From the NCBI GenBank assembly GCA_041060555.1, contig JBEUDS010000028.1: a DNA stretch of 45,821 bases. One strand, given 5' to 3'. Origin of the DNA: CAUJIW01 sp963205175. GTDB taxonomy: Bacteria > Pseudomonadota > Alphaproteobacteria > Sphingomonadales > Sphingomonadaceae. This document shows, one piece after another, positions 8,838 through 16,555 of this stretch. The notes beneath the pieces were generated by a model. The model did no database searches, was not told the origin of the DNA, and worked only from the letters and a program-made list of their open reading frames with translations. The position numbers and the translations under genes were made by a program. Position 1 is the stretch's first letter; every line of letters starts with the position of its first letter.

Positions 8838-9539
8838 TCAGTCCTCGGTCCAGCTCATCTGCACCGGCTCGAACCGGTCGGACTGGGTGTCCAGCAGCTT
8901 TAGGATGCCATCGGCGATGTCGAAATAGGCGCCATGCAGCCGCAGCACGCCCTCGCGTTCACGCTCGGCGACGAACGGGAAGGTTCGCAGGTTGGCGATG
9001 GACTGGCGGATCGCCGCCTGTTCCAGCGCCCGCTGCGGGTCGATGTCCGGCGCGATCTTGTAGGCCATCATCACCTGATCGCGCACCGGCTTGATCAGCG
9101 CCATCCATTTGCCGATGAAGCTGGCGTCGGCGGCATCGTCGTCCTCATTGTCGAAGTCGCCGGTCAGCGAGGCCTGGATGCCACCGCAGCGGGCATGGCC
9201 GAACACCACCACATGCTCGACCTTGAGCTGGGTGACGGCATATTCGATGGCCGCGCTGGCACCATGACGGCCGCCGCCGGTCTCGAACGGCGGCACCAGG
9301 TTGGCGACGTTGCGCAGCACGAACAGCTGGCCCGGCTCGGCGTCGAATACCACGGTGGGGTCCACCCGGCTGTCGCAGCAGGCGATCATCATCACCTTGG
9401 GCGACTGGCCCTGGTTGGCCAGCGAGTCGTAACGGGTGCGATGGCGGGTGTAGATGTCGCTGCGAAACCGGCGATAGCCGTCGATCAGGAACTCGAAATC
9501 AGACACGCTGGGCGCTTCCTTCTCATTGTCGTCGTGCAT
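8838..9539 (-). CDS. beta-class carbonic anhydrase
   Basis: The 233-residue product interconverts carbon dioxide and bicarbonate. The beta-class zinc site is intact: Cys54-x-Asp56-Ser-Arg58 (CCDSR), then His115 and Cys118 in FGHARCGG. GGGRHGASAAIEYAV is also typical. The open frame continues far upstream, but the start at 9539 is preceded by AGGAAGGA (reverse strand, 9552-9545) at suitable spacing. It runs opposite to its neighbours and splits the pdh operon from lipA. Bicarbonate supply to carboxylases is the usual role; nothing here specifies one. Confidence 0.94.
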   Translation of the reverse strand: MHDDNEKEAPSVSDFEFLIDGYRRFRSDIYTRHRTRYDSLANQGQSPKVMMIACCDSRVDPTVVFDAEPGQLFVLRNVANLVPPFETGGGRHGASAAIEYAVTQLKVEHVVVFGHARCGGIQASLTGDFDNEDDDAADASFIGKWMALIKPVRDQVMMAYKIAPDIDPQRALEQAAIRQSIANLRTFPFVAEREREGVLRLHGAYFDIADGILKLLDTQSDRFEPVQMSWTED

Positions 9540-9607
9540 AAACGTCCTTCCTGAACCTACGTCAACCCATGCTGCCACCGTCGTCGCGCCGGCCGGAACC
9601 ACCGTCC

Positions 9608-9670
9608 GGGCGGGACGTCGCTGGCGGTCCTGACCCACCGCCAGGGCGGGACGCCATTGGCGGCCCTGAC
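9608..9670. repeat. two 27-bp direct repeats, 36-bp period
   Basis: Bases 9608-9634 and 9644-9670 match at 23 of 27 positions, beginning GGGCGGGACG and ending CCTGAC. They lie in the 204-base gap between the divergent carbonic anhydrase and lipA genes. They may be regulatory or simply a local duplication. I see no strong promoter hexamers in this gap. Confidence 0.7.
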
Positions 9671-9743
9671 ATAGTGTGGTCATCCCGCCGGGCAAGGCGT
9701 CACAACAGTTGGAATGTGACGGTCGAGGGATTATGTGGGGTCC

Positions 9744-10700
9744 ATGAACAAGCCAGAAATCCTCAGCCCGGACGCCGCCAGCCCCGAGACGCCGCAGCCG
9801 CGCGTGCGCAAGCCGGAATGGCTGCGCGTCCGCGCGCCCACCTCGCCCGAGGTGGGGGAGACCCGCAAGCTGATGCGGGACCTCAAGCTGCACACGGTGT
9901 GCGAGGAAGCCGCCTGTCCGAACCTCGGCGAATGCTGGAAGCAGAAGCACGCCACGGTGATGATTCTCGGCGACACCTGCACCCGCGCCTGCGCCTTCTG
10001 CAACGTCAAGACCGGTATGCCGCGCCCCGTCGACCCGATGGAGCCCGAGCATGTGGCGGATGCCTGCGCGGCCATGGGACTGGAACACATCGTCATCACC
10101 TCGGTCGATCGCGACGATCTGGCGGATGGTGGGGCCACCCAGTTCGTCCGGGTGATCGAAGCCCTGCGCCAGCGCGCGCCGGCCACCACCATCGAGATCC
10201 TCACCCCCGACTTCCGTAACAAGATGCAGTCGGCGGTGGAGCGCATCGTCGCCGCGCGACCCGACGTCTACAACCACAACCTGGAAACCGTGCCGCGGCT
10301 CTACCCGACGGTGCGGCCGGGCGCGCGCTACTATCATTCGCTGCGGCTGCTCGATCTGGTGAAGCGGCTCGATCCGACCATCTTCACCAAGTCCGGCATC
10401 ATGGCGGGCCTGGGCGAGGAACGGCTGGAGGTCCATCAGGTGATGGACGACATGCGCTCCGCCGACATCGATTTCCTCACCATCGGCCAGTATCTGCAGC
10501 CGACGCCCCGGCACATCGCCGTCGATCGCTTCGTCACGCCGGCCGAGTTCAACGCCTACGCCAGCATGGCCAAGGCCAAGGGCTTCCTGCTGGTGTCGTC
10601 GAGCCCGCTGACCCGATCGAGCTATCATGCCGGCAGCGATTTCGCGAAGCTGAAGGCGGCGCGGCTGGACAAGCTGGCACGGGAGGCGGCGAGGGGCTGA
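9744..10700 (+). CDS. lipA: lipoyl synthase
   Basis: This 318-residue radical-SAM enzyme inserts two sulfurs into octanoyl groups on lipoyl domains. Both iron-sulfur sites are visible: the auxiliary cluster CxxxxCxxxxxC (Cys53, Cys58, Cys64 in CEEAACPNLGEC) and the radical-SAM CxxxCxxC (Cys79, Cys83, Cys86 in CTRACAFC). The conserved SPLTRSSYHA is near the C-terminus. ATG 9744 is preferred; GTG 9735, four bases after GAGGGA, is an alternative adding three residues. The stop overlaps the next start (TGATG). Its targets, PdhB and PdhC, are encoded just upstream. Confidence 0.97.
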   Translation: MNKPEILSPDAASPETPQPRVRKPEWLRVRAPTSPEVGETRKLMRDLKLHTVCEEAACPNLGECWKQKHATVMILGDTCTRACAFCNVKTGMPRPVDPMEPEHVADACAAMGLEHIVITSVDRDDLADGGATQFVRVIEALRQRAPATTIEILTPDFRNKMQSAVERIVAARPDVYNHNLETVPRLYPTVRPGARYYHSLRLLDLVKRLDPTIFTKSGIMAGLGEERLEVHQVMDDMRSADIDFLTIGQYLQPTPRHIAVDRFVTPAEFNAYASMAKAKGFLLVSSSPLTRSSYHAGSDFAKLKAARLDKLAREAARG

Positions 10701-11182
10701 TGCCGCGGCACGCCGATCAGCGCATCCTGCCCTACAGCCCTGAGCAGATGTTCGATCTGGTGGCGGACGTCGGGGCCTATCCGCAGTTCCTGCCGTGGGT
10801 GGTAGGCGCCCGGGTCCGCTCATCCTCGCCGATGCTGCTGGTGGCGGACCTGATCGTCGGCTTCAAGGTGTTCCGCGAGACCTTCACCTCGCGGGTGACA
10901 CTTGAACGGCCGCATCATGTGCATGTCGACTATGTGAACGGGCCATTGAAACACCTGCACAACGACTGGCGGTTCACCCCCGACGGGCAGGGCGGCACCC
11001 GCGTTGATTTCCATGTCGATTTCGCGTTCAAGAACCGCCTGCTGGAGGCGATGGTCGGCACCGTGTTTTCCGAGGCGCTCGGCCGGATGGTGGCGGCGTT
11101 CGAGGCGCGCGCGGCTGAACTTTACGCGTCCGAGACCCTCGTCACCGACGCCAGCAGTTCCAGCGCCACCCGCACGGCCTGA
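10700..11182 (+). CDS. Coq10/RatA-like START-domain protein
   Basis: The 160-residue protein is a polyketide cyclase/START-type lipid-binding fold of the Coq10/RatA family, with YSPEQMFDLVADVGAYPQFLPWVVGARV near the start and FKNRLLEAMVGTVFSEALGRMVAAFEARA near the end. Coq10 proteins bind ubiquinone and support respiration; E. coli RatA was described as a ribosome-association toxin. In alphaproteobacteria beside lipA the ubiquinone role is more likely, but the sequence does not decide. The last 18 residues are a Ser/Thr/Ala tail outside the conserved fold, encoded by DNA that overlaps the convergent pncC gene by 61 bases. The start overlaps the lipA stop by one base. Confidence 0.85.
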   Translation: MPRHADQRILPYSPEQMFDLVADVGAYPQFLPWVVGARVRSSSPMLLVADLIVGFKVFRETFTSRVTLERPHHVHVDYVNGPLKHLHNDWRFTPDGQGGTRVDFHVDFAFKNRLLEAMVGTVFSEALGRMVAAFEARAAELYASETLVTDASSSSATRTA

Positions 11183-11649
11183 AGGCGTACCCCGGTCCGG
11201 TCCAGTCCCTCGAACACCCGCGTATCCGCGACCACATCCTTCTCGCTCTGGCCACGGCGGGCCAGGGCGAACACCACGGTGCCCACCGGCTTGCGGTCGC
11301 TGCCACCACCGGGGCCGGCGATACCGGTGATGCCGACGGCGACATCGGCATCGGAGCGCGCAATGGCGCCCTGGGCCATCGCCCAGGCGACGGCGACGCT
11401 GACCGCGCCAAAGGTCTCCAGCACGTCAAGGCTGACACCCAGCGTCTTGATCTTGGCCTCGTTGGAGTAGGTGACGAAGCCGCGATCAAGGACATCGGAC
11501 GACCCGGCGATTTCCGTCAACGCGCCGGCCAGCAGGCCACCGGTGCAGGACTCGGCGGTGGCGATCTTCAGGCCACGGGCGCGAAAGGCGGTCAGCACAG
11601 CCTCGGCTTCGGCCACGATGTCAGCGGGGAACAGCATCAGCGACTCCAT
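11122..11649 (-). CDS. pncC: nicotinamide-nucleotide amidase (CinA C-terminal domain)
   Basis: The 175-residue protein equals the stand-alone CinA C-terminal domain, which deamidates nicotinamide mononucleotide in pyridine nucleotide recycling. Motifs seen are TAESCTGGLLAGALTEIAGSSDV, FVTYSNEAK and GITGIAGPGGGSDRKPVGTV. It starts 12 bases after the ispDF stop; GAGGCG just upstream lies in the ispDF tail, so the pair is probably one operon. Its 3' end overlaps the Coq10-like gene on the other strand. Confidence 0.93.
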   Translation of the reverse strand: MESLMLFPADIVAEAEAVLTAFRARGLKIATAESCTGGLLAGALTEIAGSSDVLDRGFVTYSNEAKIKTLGVSLDVLETFGAVSVAVAWAMAQGAIARSDADVAVGITGIAGPGGGSDRKPVGTVVFALARRGQSEKDVVADTRVFEGLDRTGVRLQAVRVALELLASVTRVSDA

Positions 11650-11661
11650 TTTCGGCGCCTC

Positions 11662-12828
11662 TTACACCGGAATGGTTACGGTGGCTATCGCCTGTGCCGC
11701 GATGCCCTCCCGGCGGCCGGTGAAGCCCAGGCCCTCGGTGGTGGTGGCCTTGACGCTGACCTGACCGGCCGCCAGCCCGAGCACGCCGGCGATCCGCGCC
11801 ACCATGGCGTCGCGGTGCGGCCCAACCTTGGGGCGCTCGCAAATGATTGTCACGTCGACATGCTCGATGGCACCACCGGAGTCTGCCACCAGCCGGGCGG
11901 CATGGGCCAGGAAACGCACCGAGTCCGCGCCGCGCCACTGCGGATCGGAAGGGGGGAAGTGCTGGCCGATGTCACCGGCACCAATGGCACCAAGCAGGGC
12001 GTCGGTCAGCGCGTGCAGCGCCACGTCGGCATCCGAATGGCCAACCAGGGCGTGGTCATGGGGCACCTTGACGCCGCATAGCCAGACGTGATCGCCCGGC
12101 CCGAAGCGATGGACGTCATAGCCCATGCCGACCCGGCTCACCCGGCGCGGCGCCAGCAACCGTTCGGCCCGTGCCCAGTCTTCGGGAAGCGTCACCTTCA
12201 TGTTGTCCTCGTCTCCCGGCACGATCGCCACCGTACCGCCGGCGGCGCGCAACACGCCGCCGTCGTCGGTATGGTCGGCCGTTGCCGCCCGATGGGCCGC
12301 CAGAATGTCGGCAAAGCGGAAGCCTTGCGGCGTCTGCACCCGCCACAGGCCGTCGCGGGCGACCGCGTCCGCCACCCGGTCGGTGCCGCGTACCAGCGTG
12401 TCGACCACCGGCAGGGCGGGGATGGCGCCGGCATGAACGGCGAGTGCTGCCAGCACCCGCTCCACCAGCGCGGACGACAGCAGCGGTCGGGCAGCATCGT
12501 GAATCAGCACGCGGCTGGCGCCGCCCTCGGCGGCAATGCTCTCCAGCCCACGCCGCACCGACTCCTGCCGGCTGGCGCCACCGATGATCGGCGCGCCCAG
12601 CGGCAGGCCGGCGATGGCGGCGTCGTAAGCGGGACGGTCATCGGCATGGATCACCACCCGCACGGCATCAATGCCGGGGTGCGCCAGCAGCAGCCCGGCC
12701 GACCAGCGCAGCAGCGGCTTGCCGGCCAGCGACTGATACTGCTTGGGCGCGGGCGCGCCACTGCGGCTGCCGCGGCCGGCGGCGACGATGAGGGCGATGG
12801 TGTGGCCGGTCTCGGGTATGTGCGACAT
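11662..12828 (-). CDS. ispDF: bifunctional IspD/IspF (methylerythritol phosphate pathway)
   Basis: The 388-residue fusion makes 4-diphosphocytidyl-2-C-methylerythritol and then the 2,4-cyclodiphosphate, two steps of isoprenoid precursor synthesis. The IspD half (about 1-225) has ALIVAAGRGSRSG and APKQYQSLAGKPLLRW. The IspF half (about 230-388) has GYDVHRFGPGDHVWL with metal-binding Asp and His, GHSDADVALHALTDALLGA, and KATTTEGLGFTGRREGIAA. Fusion of these genes is typical of alphaproteobacteria. The frame is open far upstream, but the IspD domain begins at this ATG. It diverges from dusB across 84 bases. Confidence 0.95.
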   Translation of the reverse strand: MSHIPETGHTIALIVAAGRGSRSGAPAPKQYQSLAGKPLLRWSAGLLLAHPGIDAVRVVIHADDRPAYDAAIAGLPLGAPIIGGASRQESVRRGLESIAAEGGASRVLIHDAARPLLSSALVERVLAALAVHAGAIPALPVVDTLVRGTDRVADAVARDGLWRVQTPQGFRFADILAAHRAATADHTDDGGVLRAAGGTVAIVPGDEDNMKVTLPEDWARAERLLAPRRVSRVGMGYDVHRFGPGDHVWLCGVKVPHDHALVGHSDADVALHALTDALLGAIGAGDIGQHFPPSDPQWRGADSVRFLAHAARLVADSGGAIEHVDVTIICERPKVGPHRDAMVARIAGVLGLAAGQVSVKATTTEGLGFTGRREGIAAQAIATVTIPV

Positions 12829-12852
12829 CCTGCGCTTGTACGGAAGCCCTGC

Positions 12853-12881
12853 TTGGCAAACAACCGCATCTCGTGTAGAGC
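12853..12881 (+). promoter_or_regulatory. candidate dusB-ntr promoter
   Basis: TTGGCA (12853-12858) is separated by 17 bases from TAGAGC (12876-12881) in the gap between divergent ispDF and dusB. The -35 is good and the -10 weak. It would start transcription near 12889, a short distance before the dusB ATG at 12913, and could drive the dusB-ntrB-ntrC run. Confidence 0.3.
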
Positions 12882-12912
12882 CCGTGCCTGTTTTTTGTGC
12901 AGCAGTGACGCC

Positions 12913-13896
12913 ATGCTCAACATCGGTCCGGTTTCCATTCCCAACAACGTCATTCTGGCGCCGATGACCGGCGTCAGCGACCTGCCGTTCCGCCGGCTGG
13001 TCAAGCGCTATGGCTGCGGCCTGACCGTCTCCGAGATGATCGCCTCCGAGGCGATGGTGCGGGAAACTCGCCAGTCGCTGCTGAAGGCCGCCTGGGCACC
13101 GGAGGAAGAACCGGTGTCGTTGCAGCTGGCCGGCTGCGAACCGCAGGTGATGGCCGAGGCCGCCAGGCTCAACGAGGATCGCGGCGCCGCGATCATCGAC
13201 ATCAACATGGGCTGCCCGGTGAAGAAGGTGGTCAACGGCTGGGCGGGCTCGGCGCTGATGCGCGATCTGGAGCTTGCCGGGCGGATCATCGATGCCGTGG
13301 TCAAGGCGGTGACGGTGCCGGTGACGCTGAAAATGCGCATGGGCTGGGATCACAGCAGTCTGAACGCCCCGGAACTGGCGCGCATCGCCGAGGATCTGGG
13401 CGTGCGGATGATCACCGTACACGGGCGCACCCGCAACCAGATGTACGCCGGCACCGCCGACTGGCGCTTCGTCGCCAGCGTCAAACAGGCGGTCAAGGTG
13501 CCGGTGATCGTCAATGGCGACATCTGCACGCTGGATGATGCGGCAACGGCGCGGGAGCAGTCCGGCGCCGATGGCGTGATGGTCGGGCGCGGCGCCTACG
13601 GCAAGCCGTGGCTGCCGGGGCAGGTGATCCGCTTTCTGGAAACCGGCGAGCGACGGCCGGAACCGGGCTTCGCCGAGCAATATGCGCTGGTCCGCGAGCA
13701 CTACGACATGATGCTGGAGCATTACGGCGAACGCACTGGAGTCAACCTGGCGCGCAAGCACATCGGCTGGTACACCAAGGGGCTGCCAGGATCGGCGGAA
13801 TTCCGCAACAAGATCAACCAGATCGAAAGCTCCGCTGTGGTGAAGCATGAACTGGTGGCCTTCTACGAACCGCTGCTCGAAAAGCGCGCGGCATGA
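12913..13896 (+). CDS. dusB: tRNA-dihydrouridine synthase B
   Basis: The 327-residue flavoenzyme reduces uridines in the D-loop of tRNA. It shows the Dus TIM-barrel motifs: LAPMTGVSDLPFR, INMGCPVKKV with catalytic Cys101, KMRMGWD, ITVHGRTRNQMY, NGDICT and MVGRGAYGKPWL. The open frame extends upstream on this strand, but homology begins at this ATG (MLNIGPVSIPNNVI). A dus gene directly before ntrB, as here with a four-base overlap, is the classical alphaproteobacterial nifR3-ntrBC arrangement. Confidence 0.95.
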   Translation: MLNIGPVSIPNNVILAPMTGVSDLPFRRLVKRYGCGLTVSEMIASEAMVRETRQSLLKAAWAPEEEPVSLQLAGCEPQVMAEAARLNEDRGAAIIDINMGCPVKKVVNGWAGSALMRDLELAGRIIDAVVKAVTVPVTLKMRMGWDHSSLNAPELARIAEDLGVRMITVHGRTRNQMYAGTADWRFVASVKQAVKVPVIVNGDICTLDDAATAREQSGADGVMVGRGAYGKPWLPGQVIRFLETGERRPEPGFAEQYALVREHYDMMLEHYGERTGVNLARKHIGWYTKGLPGSAEFRNKINQIESSAVVKHELVAFYEPLLEKRAA

Positions 13897-15011
13897 GCCG
13901 GACGGCCACACACGCGACCCCCGGCACCCTGGTTCCCGCCGCGGCCCTGCTTCAGGACATCGTCAACGCGCTGCCCGGCCCCGTGCTGTGCCTCGACCCC
14001 GATGACGTCATCCGCTTTGCCAATACGGCGGCGGAGTCCTTCTTCAACGCTTCCGCCGCCGTGCTGGAGCAGCGTGGCCTGCCGCACGTGGTGCCGGCCG
14101 ACAGCCCGTTGCTCGGGTTGATCCGCGAGGCGCGACTGCAGGATGGCTCCTATTCGGAACATGCCGTCGAACTGGCGCTGATCGGCGGCCAGCGACTGGT
14201 TGCCGACATTGTCGTCAGCCCGCTGCCCGACCAGCCGGGCTGGCTGCTGCTGATGCTGCAGTCGCGCTCGATCGCCATGATGATCGATCGCCAGCTCACC
14301 CATCAGGGCGCCGCGCGCTCGGTGGTCGGTGTCGCCGCCATGCTGGCGCATGAGATCAAGAACCCGCTGTCGGGCATCCGGGGCGCCGCCCAGTTGCTGG
14401 AGGATGGCGCCGACGAAGGCGGTCGTGAGCTGACCCAGCTGATCTGCAGCGAGGTCGATCGCATCCGCGCCCTGGTTGACCGCATGGAGACCTTCACCGA
14501 CACCCGCCCCCTGGAGCGCACGCCGGAGAACATCCACCAGATCCTCGGCCATGTCCGGCGCATCGCCCAGACCGGCTTTGCCCGCACACTCACCATCCGC
14601 GAGCGCTACGACCCGTCGCTGCCGCCGGTGCTGGCCAACCGCGACAAGCTGGTGCAGGTGCTGCTCAATCTGGTGAAGAACGCCGCCGAAGCCGCTGGTG
14701 ATGATGGGGAAATCATACTGACCACCGCCTATCGCCATGGCGTGCGCGTGGCGCTGCGCGGGTCGACCCGGCGCATTTCGCTGCCGCTGGAGATCTGCGT
14801 CATCGATTCCGGTCCCGGTGCGCCGCCGGAGCTGGCGGACCATCTGTTCGAGCCGTTCGTCTCCTCGAAGCAGAATGGCAGCGGCCTCGGGCTGGCGCTG
14901 GCCGCCAAGATCATCGGCGACCATGGCGGCGTCATCGAATATGCCCGCCAGGCCGACCCGCCGCGCACCGTTTTCCGTATCCTGCTGCCTGTCGCCTCGG
15001 AGCTGGCATGA
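13893..15011 (+). CDS. ntrB: nitrogen regulation sensor kinase NtrB
   Basis: This 372-residue cytoplasmic histidine kinase has no membrane segment. An N-terminal PAS-like domain (about 15-130) precedes the dimerisation/phosphoacceptor helix with His153 in AHEIKNPLSGIRG, then the ATPase domain with NLVKNAAEAA (N box), CVIDSGPGAP (G1) and GSGLGLALAAKI (G2). NtrB phosphorylates NtrC under nitrogen limitation and is controlled by PII. It overlaps dusB and ntrC by four bases each (ATGA), indicating tight translational coupling. Confidence 0.95.
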   Translation: MSRTATHATPGTLVPAAALLQDIVNALPGPVLCLDPDDVIRFANTAAESFFNASAAVLEQRGLPHVVPADSPLLGLIREARLQDGSYSEHAVELALIGGQRLVADIVVSPLPDQPGWLLLMLQSRSIAMMIDRQLTHQGAARSVVGVAAMLAHEIKNPLSGIRGAAQLLEDGADEGGRELTQLICSEVDRIRALVDRMETFTDTRPLERTPENIHQILGHVRRIAQTGFARTLTIRERYDPSLPPVLANRDKLVQVLLNLVKNAAEAAGDDGEIILTTAYRHGVRVALRGSTRRISLPLEICVIDSGPGAPPELADHLFEPFVSSKQNGSGLGLALAAKIIGDHGGVIEYARQADPPRTVFRILLPVASELA

Positions 15012-16462
15012 CCGACATCGCCACCATTCTCGTCGCCGATGACGATCAGGCGATCCGCACCGTCTTGCGTCAGGCGCTTGCCCGCGCCGGCTATGACGTC
15101 AAGGTCACCGGCACCGCCGCCGGCCTGTGGCGGTGGATCGAGGAGGGTGTGGGCGACGTCGTGGTGACCGACGTGGTGATGCCAGACGAGAATGGCCTCG
15201 ACATGCTGCCGCGCATCCATGCCCGCCGCCCGGACCTGCCGGTCGTGGTCATGAGCGCCCAGAACACCCTGGCAACGGCCGTCAAGGCGACCGAGCGCGG
15301 GGCTTACGAATACCTACCAAAACCTTTTGATATCAATGAATTGACCAGAGTTGTTGACAGCGCGATAGAGCGCGTGCGTTCACAACGCCCGGTCCACCGG
15401 CAAGACGTCCAGGGCACCGAGGAACTGCCGATGATCGGCCGGTCGCCGGTAATGCAGGAGGTCTATCGCACCATGGCCCGGGTGGTGCCGACCGATCTCA
15501 CGGTGATGATCCTCGGCGAATCCGGCACCGGCAAGGAACTGGTGGCGCGCGCCCTGCACGATCTCGGCCCGCGCAAGACCGGTCCGTTTGTCGCGCTCAA
15601 CATGGCGGCGATCCCGCGCGAACTGATCGAGTCGGAGCTGTTCGGTCATGAAAAGGGCGCTTTCACCGGCGCCTCGGCCCGCTCGATCGGCAAGTTCGAG
15701 CAGGCCCAGGGCGGCACGCTGTTTCTCGACGAGATCGGCGACATGCCGATCGACGCCCAGACCCGGCTGCTGCGGGTGTTGCAGGAGGGCGAATACACCT
15801 CGGTCGGCGGTCAGCGCACCAAGAAGACCGACGTCCGCATCATCTCAGCCACCAACAAGGATTTGCGCAAGCTGATCGAGAGCGGGCGGTTCCGCGAGGA
15901 TCTGTTCTACCGCCTCAACGTGGTGCCGCTGCGCTTGCCGCCGCTACGGATGCGCGCCGACGACGTGCCGGAACTGGCCCGGCATTTCCTGGAACAGGCG
16001 CACCGGCAGGGTCTGCCGCGACGCTCGCTGGATGCCGGCGCCGTCACCTGGCTGCGGCAATATCCGTGGCCCGGCAACGTCCGCGAGCTGGAGAACCTGA
16101 TGCGCCGGCTGGCGGCGCTAACCCGCGACGACATCATCACCGCCAGCGTGCTGGAACTGGAGATGCGCGAGGGCAGCGAACCGCTGGCCGTCATGCAGGC
16201 GACGCCGGGGCAGGGGTTGAGCGAGTCGGTCGAACATCACCTGGCCCGCTATTTTGCCACGTTCGGCAATGACCTGCCGCCCGATGGCCTCTATGACCGA
16301 GTGCTTCAGGAGGTCGAGCGGCCACTGCTGGTGATGGCGCTGGCAGCCACGCGCGGCAACCAGATCCGGGCCGCCAAGCTGCTGGGCCTCAATCGCAACA
16401 CCCTGCGCAAGAAGCTCTCGGACCTCAACGTCAACGCCGCCAACCTCAAGCATGTGCGCTAG
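15008..16462 (+). CDS. ntrC: nitrogen regulator NtrC, sigma-54 activator
   Basis: The 484-residue response regulator has a receiver domain (1-120; phosphoacceptor Asp55 in VVVTDVVMPDENG), a sigma-54-interacting AAA+ domain (about 145-385) with Walker A GESGTGKE, the intact sigma-54 contact loop GAFTGA (217-222) and Walker B TLFLDEIGD, and a C-terminal Fis-type helix-turn-helix (AATRGNQIRAAKLLGLNRNTLRKK). It activates nitrogen-assimilation promoters. Codons at 15301-15370, encoding the end of the receiver domain, are strikingly A+T-rich although the protein there (YEYLPKPFDINELTR) is the conserved one. Confidence 0.96.
   Translation: MTDIATILVADDDQAIRTVLRQALARAGYDVKVTGTAAGLWRWIEEGVGDVVVTDVVMPDENGLDMLPRIHARRPDLPVVVMSAQNTLATAVKATERGAYEYLPKPFDINELTRVVDSAIERVRSQRPVHRQDVQGTEELPMIGRSPVMQEVYRTMARVVPTDLTVMILGESGTGKELVARALHDLGPRKTGPFVALNMAAIPRELIESELFGHEKGAFTGASARSIGKFEQAQGGTLFLDEIGDMPIDAQTRLLRVLQEGEYTSVGGQRTKKTDVRIISATNKDLRKLIESGRFREDLFYRLNVVPLRLPPLRMRADDVPELARHFLEQAHRQGLPRRSLDAGAVTWLRQYPWPGNVRELENLMRRLAALTRDDIITASVLELEMREGSEPLAVMQATPGQGLSESVEHHLARYFATFGNDLPPDGLYDRVLQEVERPLLVMALAATRGNQIRAAKLLGLNRNTLRKKLSDLNVNAANLKHVR
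15331..15343 (+). promoter_or_regulatory. IHF-type site in an A+T-rich patch inside ntrC
   Basis: TATCAATGAATTG fits the IHF consensus WATCAANNNNTTR at every fixed position. It is followed by TTGACC (15341-15346), 17 bases and GATAGA (15364-15369), which could be a weak internal promoter for distal ntrC or ntrY. Consensus matches inside coding sequence can be accidental, but the local base composition makes this one stand out. Confidence 0.35.
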
Positions 16463-16555
16463 GCGGCAATGTCCGCAAGGGCGTTCATCGCAAACAGGTG
16501 ATGTGCGACGGCCACACTGTATTCCAATAGTCACGTCATCGCGCTAGGGTGTGGC

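Noticed and set aside
12829..13911. Upstream extension of the ispDF frame to 13911
   Set aside because: The extension is antisense to dusB, has no IspD homology, and the conserved domain starts at MSHIPETGHTIALIVAAG.
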